A DNA stretch of 64,000 nt from Panorpa germanica (taxonomy: Eukaryota > Arthropoda > Insecta > Mecoptera > Panorpidae), in assembly GCA_963678705.1 (NCBI GenBank), contig OY783221.1:12214001-12278000 (forward strand), given 5' to 3'. The notes below the pieces were generated by a model, which made no database searches, was not told the DNA's origin, and saw nothing but the letters and a program-made list of their open reading frames with translations. The translations under genes and the position numbers were made by a program. This document shows, piece by piece, positions 44,381 through 53,366 of this stretch (position 1 is its first letter; each line of letters opens with the position of its first letter).

Positions 44381-46308
44381 TGTCATAAATACATCGTATG
44401 TCTTAACAGTATCATTATAACGAATGTACAGAACTTTATTTTCTTCAAATATCCAGAATTCCAATCGTAATTTTCTTCTAAATTACGTATCTATATTACA
44501 CACCCTTCTACTTCTACCCTGTCCCTGTCTGGCACGCCATTCATCCCTTAACGTTTGCAACCCCTAGCTCTCTCGATGCTTTATAATTCCAGATGCGAGC
44601 TGCGATCGTGATAAGAACCCTTAATGAACTAGAACAAACGATTTCTAAGAGTTCAGACTTTATTGTGTTTTGATTTATCTATATAAATAAATATATAAAA
44701 TAAAGTTTTGTTATTTTTTGTTGTAAAAACGCAAACGACGAATTATTTCGATAAAAATCTAATAAAATGTTTTGCGGTCGACGCGGCGCTCTGGATTAAG
44801 TAATGACATTACGGATACGGATATTGTATAGCGATAGCAGATTTCTCTGATAATCATATTATCCCCTTATATTATATACATTTTTATTACTCAATTAAAA
44901 TTATTAGGATTGTTTCGTTATTACATTCCTTGTAACGACCAGGGTTCAAAGCGGGGTGGCCCGACTATTTCTATAAAAAGACTATGCTTATTGTTCAATT
45001 ATTACTAGATAGAATTGTTAAGCAATGTGTCTCGATCGGAAACTTCTTGTGTCTCAAAAATTGTATATTTTGTATATACATATATATTTAATATGTATAT
45101 ATAGTCCAGAAAGGGTAGTGTGGTTTTATTTCTGCTGGTCTAAATTCTTTTTTAATACACTGGTTATGAATTATGCTTCAGTTTCTTTTAAAATGTTTAT
45201 GTTTCATTCAATAAAACCAATGCGTTGATGCGGAGCTATAGCCGCTTACCTTTATCAATTACTTGGTGGATACCAGCCACGAGTAAAGATGAACATCAAC
45301 TTATATTTTATCCATCCCTAATATTTTTTAATACCTCTGTTAAAACTTAAAGTTTGCCGTTTACTTTATCTTGCTTCCTTGTAATACAACATAATATACA
45401 TTCTGCATATAACTAAACCCTTAAGGGGGTTGTTTTAGACAAAGCTTAATGGTGGGGTGAGGTGGGTTACATGTTACATCATACAAAGTATTTATCAAAC
45501 ACTATTAAATTTTTATTGAATATATTATATTTACCAATAAATGTTATTTTTTATTTTGTTGATTTTTATATATGGTATTTATTTTCTCTATTTTCTCAAT
45601 TTTGTTCGTTCTCACGCATGGAAAGTGGAAGTGAGTTTAACGTAATATTTACATTCAATGAATTTCCAATGTGTTTACTCTCGATGCGACTAACAACGGT
45701 TTTTCCTTAAGACTCTTAAGAATACTTGAATGAAACCTGATGGAACATGTTAGTTATTTGTATATTCTTTTTGAATGGTCTAAAGCCTATTGATAACTTG
45801 GATCCAACCTTCTCCTCCCCCTATATCTATATATTAGGGTGAGAGGGCCGTAAGAAGAAGATAACATTCAGATTTTAGAGACCTTAGAAAATAAATTCAT
45901 TCTGCTAAAGAAAATAATCTTCTGTAAGACCTTTGAAAGACAAGAGTTTGCTGCTATGTGACTTTATAAGTAGAGAAGGGGAAGGGGCTATTGTATCTAT
46001 TGCGGCATAAAATGCGTCAGTATTCTAATAATGAAGTTGAAAATAATTGGTACTGTGTGAGCAAACCTGCAGTTTTCTTCAAAACGGAAGTTGACAATTG
46101 ACGAATGTCGTTTGGAAGGTTTAGACGCTAGCGTGTGCTGCTAATGTGCATGATTTGCTACTAACTAATGAATGGATAGTAAAAACATAAATTTCTTCTT
46201 CAATTGTTGATCAGTTTAGTTGAACTTTAACTCGTTTATTCTTCTTATCTATGAATAAAAATCGTTCAAATAAAATCGTCCCGTGAGAACGAAGCCTTTC
46301 AACTAAGT
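44381..46308. other. No gene seen
   Basis: AT-rich with small overlapping frames (45025-45228, 45462-45710) lacking known motifs. Confidence 0.45.
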
Positions 46309-46311
46309 ATA

Positions 46312-46518
46312 GGGTCTTTCAGCAAGGGTGGTCACTTTAAACTAATAGAAAAACGCAATATTTCCATGAAAAGTAGTGATATTTTATTTAAGGTTAGTTA
46401 TGAAACACAATAACATATCTACCAAATATCACTAAATTATTTCGTTTTTCTATTGATTTAAAATAACCCTTGCCATTGTAGAAACATCCATAAAATGACC
46501 GCTCTTGTTAAAATACCC
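46312..46518. mobile_element. GGGT-type MITE, 207 bp
   Basis: GGGTCTTTCAGCAAGGGTGG at the left is inverted as CCGCTCTTGTTAAAATACCC at the right, and a second nested pair (TCTATTGATTTAAAATAACC, inverted as TTTAAACTAATAGA) lies inside. TA precedes the left end; the right flank is not TA. A half copy lies at 58679-58783. Confidence 0.78.
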
Positions 46519-46559
46519 CTTTTTAAGACCCTGAGATTTTTAAAAATTTACCAACCCAA

Positions 46560-47290
46560 CATATTCGAATATATATTGGGCCAACGTAAACGCAAATCTA
46601 ATATAAAGAGACTCTTAAGACTTAATTTTATTTGTATTTTTCTTATAATTGTATTACCTTCCAGCTTTACAATCTCCTTTATATTCCAGTTAAACTCATT
46701 TAAACTAAATTTAACCTAATTTGCAATTAATATCTACCTTTCTCTCGTTTGTCCTACTTGTCCTCTTTCTTCACTCTTTGCTTATAATATTTCCTCTAAG
46801 CTTATTCTACTTTCACCTTCTCCCAACACTTATTCTTATTGTGCTCCAATTTCATGTCTCCTCAATACCTGCTTCTACCTATTCTAAACTTTGTGATTTT
46901 TCTCGTTTCTTTACCTCTCTGTTTCACTAGGTACTTCGGCATCCTCCTCTCCCACAATTATCTGTATCTTGTATTGTACTTTGCTTTATTCATCTTCTTC
47001 ATCGTTTCCTGTTGCTGCACTTCCATATCCCTCTTCCTTATACGACCATGCACCTCCCTCCCTTTCTGTCTCCTCTACTTCTATTCCTCTTCCTTCGAAG
47101 TACCCTCTCATTTCCTCCTCCCATTCACTTCATCTTCTTCATCGTTTCCTGTTGCTGCACTTCCATATCCCTCTTTCTTATACGACCATGCACCTCCCTC
47201 CCTTTCTGTCTCCTCTATTACTATCCCTATTCCTTCGTAGTACCTTTCCCCATTTTCTCTTATACCATCACAAAGAAATCAATTAGCAAT
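46560..47290 (-). mobile_element. R1-like non-LTR 3' tail (minus), with internal duplication
   Basis: The minus strand encodes YYEGIGIVIEETEREGGAWS (47238-47179), matching EYFERNGMAIEEAERRREGG of the 33.7 kb copy, and ends with the signature GATTGTAAAGCTGGAAGG near 46672-46655. The 140-bp segment coding this block is tandemly duplicated (46991-47130 and 47131-47250). The three overlapping pyrimidine-rich plus-strand frames here are shadows. Confidence 0.7.
46991..47250 (-). repeat. 140-bp tandem duplication
   Basis: CATCTTCTTCATCGTTTCCT recurs at 46991 and 47131 and the following about 110 bp are nearly identical, including the ATACGACCATGCACCTCCCT block. Confidence 0.88.
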
Positions 47291-47792
47291 TTATAACTTT
47301 GGTTTTCTTCTATTAATACTAACTCGAGTTTTATGACATGTTAAGCTGTTGTAAACGTATCCTTTTACCCTAAATGTCCTTACATACTATCCTTAAGCTC
47401 TGAGAAAACACATAAGACGCAATTTAGTGGAACTAAAAATGGTACATAAAACACAGAATGTAGTGCGAATAACTACTGACGAGGAGAAGCAAGTAAATAT
47501 ACAACAGAAGTGTAAGACAATGTAGTAACGTAACGTGACGTGACGTGACGCTATGCGATGCGATGTGATGCGATGTGACGGACGGACGGGGAACACTATG
47601 TAACACTTTGTTTCCCTGTGTGTTTTTTATTAGATTTATTTAGTGACGTATAAGGATGGTCGTGCTTGTATATGGTTATGTAATAGAGTATGTATTGTAA
47701 ACAGTAGCGGACTAGGGAGAGTGACAGTTAGCCCCTAGAATGACAAGTGGTATGTAAAATAGATTGTAAAATACTTCAATACGTGCTCCTGA
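47291..47792. other. No gene seen; tandem repeats at 47526-47588
   Basis: Contains an array of degenerate ACGTG, GATGC/GATGT and GGAC units. Otherwise nothing supported. Confidence 0.5.
47526..47588. repeat. Degenerate pentanucleotide array
   Basis: (ACGTR)n passing into (GATGYGATGC)n and (GGAC)n. Confidence 0.85.
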
Positions 47793-48071
47793 ATCATCTT
47801 TATCGATCATTATTTCCTTGCTACCAATATTATTAGACCCAATCCTCCTCTGCTTTTATATAGCCGTAATCGCAAACTCAACATAAAATATGCAATCTTC
47901 AATTTGCGTTTTAAATTTAATAAAACCTATGACGTGTCGATACAGAATAAGCCAGAGTATCTGATAAAAATTGATCTCTTATTTGGTGAATCAATGGAAG
48001 CTGAAGGAGTAACTTCCAGAGATCTTTTGTGGGGGAAACCGAATATTCTTTTTAATATGTATCTAATATGA
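47793..48071 (+). CDS. Unrecognised 92-codon open frame (exon or relic)
   Basis: The plus strand is open for 92 codons from just after TGA (47790-47792) to TGA (48069-48071), with no ATG near the start. The translation looks like a real folded protein: RPNPPLLLYSRNRKLNIKYA, then IFNLRFKFNKTYDVSIQNKP, EYLIKIDLLFGESMEAEG and VTSRDLLWGKPNILFNMYLI. It has balanced hydrophobic and charged residues and few low-complexity runs, which is unusual for the AT-rich surroundings. An acceptor-like ATATTATTAG precedes the RP codons (47836), so it could be a terminal exon starting there. It could also be the end of a transposon-encoded protein. I do not recognise the family. The sequence after the stop is AT-rich, as expected for a 3' UTR. 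Confidence 0.45.
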   Translation: MIFIDHYFLATNIIRPNPPLLLYSRNRKLNIKYAIFNLRFKFNKTYDVSIQNKPEYLIKIDLLFGESMEAEGVTSRDLLWGKPNILFNMYLI

Positions 48072-48692
48072 AATAATTTAAACACTAAAGAAAGCTGTTT
48101 TGATTTTGTAACAATATTGTTTAACGTGATGCTTTATTGTTAAAGAGTTTTTATTTCTAGTTCAAAATATTTTGTTTGTATATAAAACTTAAGGAGGTAC
48201 AGGACGTACCGTCAGTGCAAAAAGTATATCTCTCTGTAATACGAAATACGAAATATATGATGAACGAACAAATATTGAGACTGTACCTGAGACTGTGAAA
48301 ATGAATTTTTCAATTCTCAATTAAAATGATATATTTATGCATATAATAGGTTAATAACTAAAATATTACCTATATTTTTATTTGATTTCCATAAATTATT
48401 ACAATCTGTCCTGTTTGGAGGACATTCAGTGATAAGTATGTAAAAATAAAGTGTCTTGCGCGGGATGTGCCCAACGACTCATCCCCCAATTTCAATAGAT
48501 CCTAGATTCTGATCAGTTGGTTAATAGATCCTGAGGTACTTTCTTTTTTAGTCTGCGTATTACATAATTATTTGACATAAAACAGCTGGCCAAATTGTTT
48601 GGATCTATAATTAATGTCAAATTTATATTAATTCAATTCAAATTCAAATAAAATATTTGTAAAAAAAGTAATAATAAGTTTGGCAACGTTGT
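48072..48692. other. No feature seen
   Basis: AT-rich; may include 3' UTR of the preceding frame. No repeat recognised. Confidence 0.45.
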
Positions 48693-48695
48693 CAA

Positions 48696-48875
48696 AAGAA
48701 ATGTATGATTTAAGGTATAAACACTGTGAGATGGATCTTGGCGGCACCGCGTCTTCTTTTTAACATTCTATATAATATTTGATCTCGAAAGAAGGGAATT
48801 ATTAACATATCCTAAAAAGACGACGCGGTGCGGTAATGGTCCATCTTACTGTGTAAAAACCTTTACTCATTTCTT
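48696..48875. mobile_element. 180-bp palindromic MITE
   Basis: Arms of about 60 bp pair with few mismatches: GTGAGATGGATCTTGGCGGC and ACCGCGTCTTCTTTTT on the left; AAAAAGACGACGCGGTGCGG and CCATCTTACTGTGTAAAAAC on the right. The arms are GC-richer than the spacer. No second copy seen, and a TSD could not be assigned. Confidence 0.78.
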
Positions 48876-49237
48876 GGAGTATAATTTCGTTTAAATTTGA
48901 ATTTGACTCTCGAGTCGCCATTTGCAACGTTGCAAATTTTCTTAATGCTTATATTTAATTATTTTCGTAAATAGGTATCCTTTTAATAATAGTTTCAAAA
49001 CATATTTTTTATATACACGCAGTTTGTAATGTTATAAGTTATATTATGTGATAAAATTGAGCTAAAAATTATGATATACTCGTATAAGAAAATTGGTTGT
49101 TTTCAATCAATTCTAAAAAGAAAACTATGAACTCTAGGTCTTTAAAATTTTGAGACAGTATGTATTATGACTATTTTTATCGACCCTTCAAATTTCATCA
49201 TTTACGTACAGGTCTTGTACCTGCTTAACGAAATATA

Positions 49238-49859
49238 TTAAGGGCCTTATTCTGTAAAGTATTTCCACCGGTGAAAAAATTTCATCGCTGTAAAATGACG
49301 TCACAAATGCGATGATTTTTTATTTGGTATTCTGTAAAAAATTTCCATCGATTTTATTTTTGTCGCTGGAAAAAAATCGACCAAATTATAAGGTCGCCTT
49401 TACCGGTGACTTTAAAATTTTCCATCGCTGTATTTTTTAGAACACTCAAACAATTTGAATTATAATTTGTATTTCAGTACAATTTTTTTAATACACAGTA
49501 TATGTATAGTCATATGAATATACAAATATAAATATTTCAGAAAGTGAGGTTATGTTGCTTGTCAATTGACTTGAACAATTGACATGTATTCGTACTTGTC
49601 AAGTGTTTGAATTTTTAAATATTTGAATATTCTGAATGCCTGATTGGACGTATATTTATAAAATTGATGACGTCTTAAAATACGTCACTATACTTTTTCA
49701 CCGCTGTATATTATAAGGGCGATGGAAAATTTTGCATACAGAATACCACTTTAGATATTTTAAATACAGCGACCTTATTCGAGCGGTAAAAAAATTAAAT
49801 ATTTTCACCGCTCAAAAAATAAGGTCGATTTTCTGAAAAGTTACAGAATAAGGCCTTTA
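49238..49859. mobile_element. PIF/Harbinger-like non-autonomous element with TTA duplication
   Basis: The element (49241-49856, 616 bp) starts AGGGCCTTATTCTGTAA and ends TTACAGAATAAGGCCT, inverted with one base missing in the GGG run. TTA flanks both sides (49238-49240, 49857-49859). A 3-bp TWA duplication with GGCC-type TIRs fits PIF/Harbinger. Subterminal repeats of TTTTCACCG, CGCTGTA and GCGATGGAAAATTTT recur in both halves, as expected for transposase-binding sites. No open frame. It differs in sequence from the Harbinger-like pair at 2716 and 54540. Confidence 0.9.
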
Positions 49860-49989
49860 GGTGCGTAAAATAGAATTATAAATGTCATGTATGTAAAAAT
49901 AGTAATTAGTGGTTATGATGTACAAATGTCAAGGCTAAATAATTAAAATAAAAAATATATTTAGTGCCTTGTTTTGTATTTATTTCTCT

Positions 49990-50118
49990 GGCGTTCTCTG
50001 ACGAATTAAATTGACAACAATCATACGCAGAAAGATAACGTTGATCTGGGAATCGATCCTGAAGACATTTCTGCTTAACACAATCATTAACTCTTCTGGT
50101 CACTGTGCCATGATTATC
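49990..50118 (-). repeat. tRNA-like (possible SINE) segment
   Basis: On the minus strand TGGCACAGTGACCAGAAGAG (A-box-like) is followed about 45 nt later by GGATCGATTCCCAGATC (B-box-like). Spacing is tRNA-like but the arms do not give a complete cloverleaf. The minus-strand frame 49906-50103 crosses it and is not a gene. Confidence 0.5.
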
Positions 50119-50593
50119 ATTCTCTATTTCATGTTATTTTCCTCCGATTCCTAAATATATTTTCCTCATAAATTAATGGCTCTGAACTTGTTATACGTAA
50201 TAACCTTTTATGTAATAAATGAGTTTTATTATTACCAAATCAATCTGTCTGTGAGTTCAGTGCATACGAGTATCATATATGTCATCTGAAAACACTCCAA
50301 TGCACTGAACTCGTCATCGGTGACTGTGACGGTAGCGGTAGCGGTAACTATGAAGGCAGGTAAAACTCAATTACATGAAAAATAAAACTACGAGAGCGAA
50401 CTAGTTCCACTAAAAAATAAACAGAAATATTATGTACGCAGTATGTTACAAATAGTGGCCATTAACTTCTTTTATGGGAGTATTTGCAGTTCATTTGTTA
50501 CGGTAAGTGATCACTGCTCTGAAGTTAATAGGGAAATGTGGAAATCTATGGATTTTAAGGTAATACAAAAGTTTCATATAGATTATTACACCA
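50119..50593. other. No gene supported
   Basis: Contains a short GGTAGC hexamer run (50331-50348). The right end merges into the Jockey-like relic. Confidence 0.45.
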
Positions 50594-50625
50594 AGCAATC
50601 AAACGTTAAAGGAACACAAACGTTT
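50594..50625 (+). pseudogene. Jockey-like ORF2 tail, part left of the insertion
   Basis: AAGCAATCAAACGTTAAAGG onwards reads KQSNVKGTQTF, joining in frame, across the insertion, to QNKVLRGIVNAPWY at 51063. The last ten bases (ACAAACGTTT, 50616-50625) are the left target duplication. Confidence 0.75.
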
Positions 50626-51052
50626 TTTTTTATATATATATATAGTTTCTCGGGCTTCCTAGGCACGTAGCCTTTTATCGCCCCTAATATTGTCCTGTTT
50701 CTTCTTATACGTTATATCCAGACAACAAGAATGATCTATTCATGGCTACTACAGTTATAAATTTCGGTTTCTCAATCAAAAAGGCGGTGTTAACAGGAAG
50801 TCCATTTCTTGCCATTGCTGTATTTTTACATTGCCACAGAATGTGGTCAGGGTCTGCCTCCTCTTCACCACATTCGCATTTAGAGTTTGGAATGATTTTG
50901 TTTCTTGCTAGATGTTTCGGAGCTCCAGTATGATTCATTCTTAGTCTTGAGGTCATTGTTATTAATCTTCTTGGCCATTTTAGTTTGGCAAACCATGGCT
51001 TACGTTTCAGTATTGGTTGTATTTTGTCTTGCCAATTTTTCATTTCATGAAT
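50626..51052 (-). mobile_element. 5'-truncated RNase H-family non-LTR insertion, nested
   Basis: Minus-strand copy: poly(A) (T-run and TA-rich sequence) at 50626-50644, then the 3' UTR starting TTTCTCGGGCTTCCTAGGCA as in the 23155 copy, then the C-terminal coding region. It is flanked by ACAAACGTTT at 50616-50625 and 51053-51062. Compared with the 23 kb copy it lacks about 33 bp between ARNGL and PVNTAF coding and ends near the NWQDK codons. The insertion split a Jockey-like relic. Confidence 0.92.
50705..51043 (-). pseudogene. Retrotransposon ORF2 C-terminal finger region
   Basis: 112 open codons: KNWQDKIQPILKRKPWFAKL, LITMTSRLRMNHTGAPKHLA, then the C-x-C-x8-H-x4-C finger CECGEEEADPDHILWQC and the tail PVNTAFLIEKPKFITVVAMN. 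Relative to the 23 kb copy, about 30 bp coding DNSDKGKEFYT are deleted in frame. The N-terminal RNase H, RT and endonuclease are absent because of 5' truncation. Confidence 0.85.
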
Positions 51053-51227
51053 ACAAACGTTTCAAAATAAAGTTCTGCGAGGAATAGTTAATGCACCGTG
51101 GTATGTCCGCAATGACGACATACATAGAGACCTGAAGATTAGCACAGTCGGAAAAAAAATCAAGCTAGGTATTACAAAAGTAATAAATAGAAAGTTAAAA
51201 TATGAGACTCATAAGTACGGGCAGTAA
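51053..51227 (+). pseudogene. Jockey-like ORF2 C-terminus, part right of the insertion
   Basis: 57 codons open to TAA (51225-51227), reading QTFQNKVLRGIVNAPWYVRN then DDIHRDLKISTVGKKIK. FQNK.LR.IVNAPWYVRN..IHRDL is the conserved tail of Jockey-clade ORF2. The ten bases 51053-51062 are the right target duplication. Confidence 0.85.
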
Positions 51228-51289
51228 AACTTCTGTTCTTTCACGATGAAGCCGCTATCAATTTATGGAGATTGTAAAAAAATTAAGGA

Positions 51290-51546
51290 TGTCAGTGAAA
51301 AAACCTTCTAAGAACAGACAATGAAGGAAGGAGATGGATGGCAGAGGTACAGAGAAGAAGGTAGAAGTTAGCGGAAAAGAAGGAAACCATCTAGTTGAAA
51401 ATAGTGCAAACTTGACAGTATAGTGGTCGACAAGGACAAGACATTTTTGAGAAATTGAAAATGGGTTAAGTTTAGTTTCATATTAGTTAAACTTAATAAA
51501 GGCAATGTAACTAGTAAAATTAATGTAAAATAATATAATGCCAAAA
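51290..51546 (+). mobile_element. R1-like non-LTR 3' tail, decayed
   Basis: Around 51326-51383 the plus strand reads GRRWMAEVQRRR, stop, KLAEKKE, matching GKRWMAEIVRRKEEQ of the 33.7 kb copy. It abuts the MITE at 51547. Confidence 0.6.
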
Positions 51547-52233
51547 GTATCATTCCCACTCACTGTTTCTAACTTAAATTATATATAGAGAATATGAGTC
51601 ATTGCCTGCACCATTTATAATTTAGAATTTAATTTACATTTTCTTCGTTTTTTAGAAACTTAAGCACCATTCCCACTCACTGAGTTTTACTTTTGATTTA
51701 AAGTTTTAACCTAAAATGTAAATTTCAGCTTGTGAAATATAAAGAAATAAAATAATTATATTAAATACAATAATTTTTATTAAATAAAGATAGTAATTAT
51801 TACAAAATAGTGTATATTACTAACGCATGACGCATGATTTCACAAGTTCAAATTACATTTAAGGTTAAAAATATAAATTAAAACTAAAAACAGTGAGTGG
51901 GAATGGGGTTTTACAAGGTCCAATGTTTCTAAATTAAAAATACTAAATTAGTAGAAACTATATTATATTATAACCCCTAAATTGAGACAATTTGTCAAAA
52001 GTTCAATGTCAGTTTGTCACAAATAAAGAAGTAAAAACAATTTCTGTTACTAATTGTTATTACATTCAATTTTGTCCAACTGTCGAACTAATATATATTA
52101 CTAACGATGCATGCGCACCAACTAAATTAAGTAAACTCAAATTAAACACGAATTTGACAAAGAATCTGAAATCTAGATTAAAATATTAAATAAAAACGTA
52201 AATTAAATATCAAAGCAGTGAGTGGGAATGAGG
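51547..52233 (+). mobile_element. CATTCCCACTCACTG-family MITE containing a nested relative
   Basis: The outer copy runs from CATTCCCACTCACTG (51551) to CAGTGAGTGGGAATGAGG (52216-52233). Its interior matches the 58147-58653 copy (ACAAGGTCCAATGTTTC, GATGCATGCGCACCAACTAA, GAATCTGAAATCTAGATT), but is interrupted at 51662-51910 by a second, shorter element with the same type of ends. Confidence 0.85.
51665..51907. mobile_element. Nested palindromic MITE with family ends
   Basis: About 245 bp starting CACCATTCCCACTCACTG and ending CAGTGAGTGGGAATGGGG. The inverted similarity extends about 60 bp inwards (TTAACCTAAAATGTAA and GCTTGTGAAAT on the left; ATTTCACAAGTTCAAATTAC and TTTAAGGTTAA on the right). 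Flanks are TTAA on the left and TTTA on the right; uninterrupted copies have CTTAC at this point, so a 4-bp TTAA-like target is indicated. Confidence 0.82.
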
Positions 52234-53093
52234 TCAAAAACGTTAAATAAAATAAATACAAATAGTATTTCCAGATATAGAAAATAATGAAAGCGTAAAA
52301 TATAAAATGTTGTGAAAATCATTTGAAAAAAGTAATACACACAAGTTCTCATATCGACTGACCTTGAAAGACATTAGCTTTGCCATTGTGTAGTTATATA
52401 GTATTTTCAATTTATTAAGGTCTACATACGCATAGAGCTTCGTTTCTTTAAAAAGCAAGTAACATATACCTACCTACATATGAAGCAGACCTTATTATAT
52501 TACCTCTCCTATTAAATGCGATTTCTTAGATGATAAATTGCTGGCCAAACAATTTTTACTGAAAGTTCTTTGTCAACGTTTAAGTACAAATATTTTTTCT
52601 TTAAATTTCAACCAAGCATCATATTTTTGTTGTAGTACTTTTCTCTAAATGTTGTATTAAATTTCTTTAACTTTTTGTTGTATAAAATGCTACGTGTCGT
52701 AGCACTGTCGTAGCTGTCTCGTAGCTTTTATTGTATGCATTGTGTACCGTAGACGGGCACTTTGGGTAGCGGCCAGTCTTGCGTAGCGGCCCTTGAAATT
52801 GCCCCTTTGGACAAACTCTTTTATAGAACGGGGGTATACTACAAGCAAGAGTTTTTTTTTATTTTGTGGAAATTAACAAACTTATAAACATTCCTAGAGG
52901 AGAAGTTAAACTTTGAAGAAATAGAAAGTCTAAAAGTGCAGGGTGTTTTACATGTCTTTAAGGAAATATTTAGTATAGTTCAAATGACGAGAGTACGGCA
53001 TTGACTCAGGAGCAAAACAAGTTGTGGCGTTTAAATCTATTATACATTGAAGAAGTCACGTTAATAGTGGCGGTACATGATTAAATAAAAAAA
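52234..53093. other. No gene seen; CGTAGC cluster
   Basis: TCGTAGC occurs three times within 52697-52726 and CGTAGCGG again near 52784. GCAGGGTGTTTTACATG at 52938 resembles a transposon terminus without partner. Confidence 0.4.
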
Positions 53094-53366
53094 TTAGTAT
53101 TCTTCATTGCTGCACATGTTTTGTGGAATAGGAATACACATATACGAATAGGCATGTAACTCAGAGATAGTTTTAAAAATCGAATAGAGCTTGTTCAGGT
53201 CAAATTGATACAAAAAAAGCTTATTTTCGATAATGTGTTTTGATGACACAATTGATATATAATTATTGCGCATGTTTTGCAGAATAGAAATACTCATATA
53301 CGGATATACTCGTACATAAAGCTCAGAAATCCAAACATTGAAGAGCCTTACTTTTTTCATTAACAA
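53094..53366 (-). repeat. Tandem duplication with a preserved open frame
   Basis: A 60-bp unit near 53112-53165 recurs 156 bp further at 53268-53325 (ATGTTTTGTGGAATAGGAAT versus ATGTTTTGCAGAATAGAAAT). On the minus strand a 90-codon ATG frame reads through both: ISELYVRVYPYMSISILQNM and later ISELHAYSYMCIPIPQNM. The peptide has no recognised domain. The repeat is certain; coding is doubtful. Confidence 0.5.

Noticed and set aside
46721..47296. Four overlapping plus-strand frames of 69-133 codons
   Set aside because: Shadows of the minus-strand R1-like tail and its 140-bp duplication; repeated SSSSFPVAALPYPS-type peptides follow from the duplicated pyrimidine tract.
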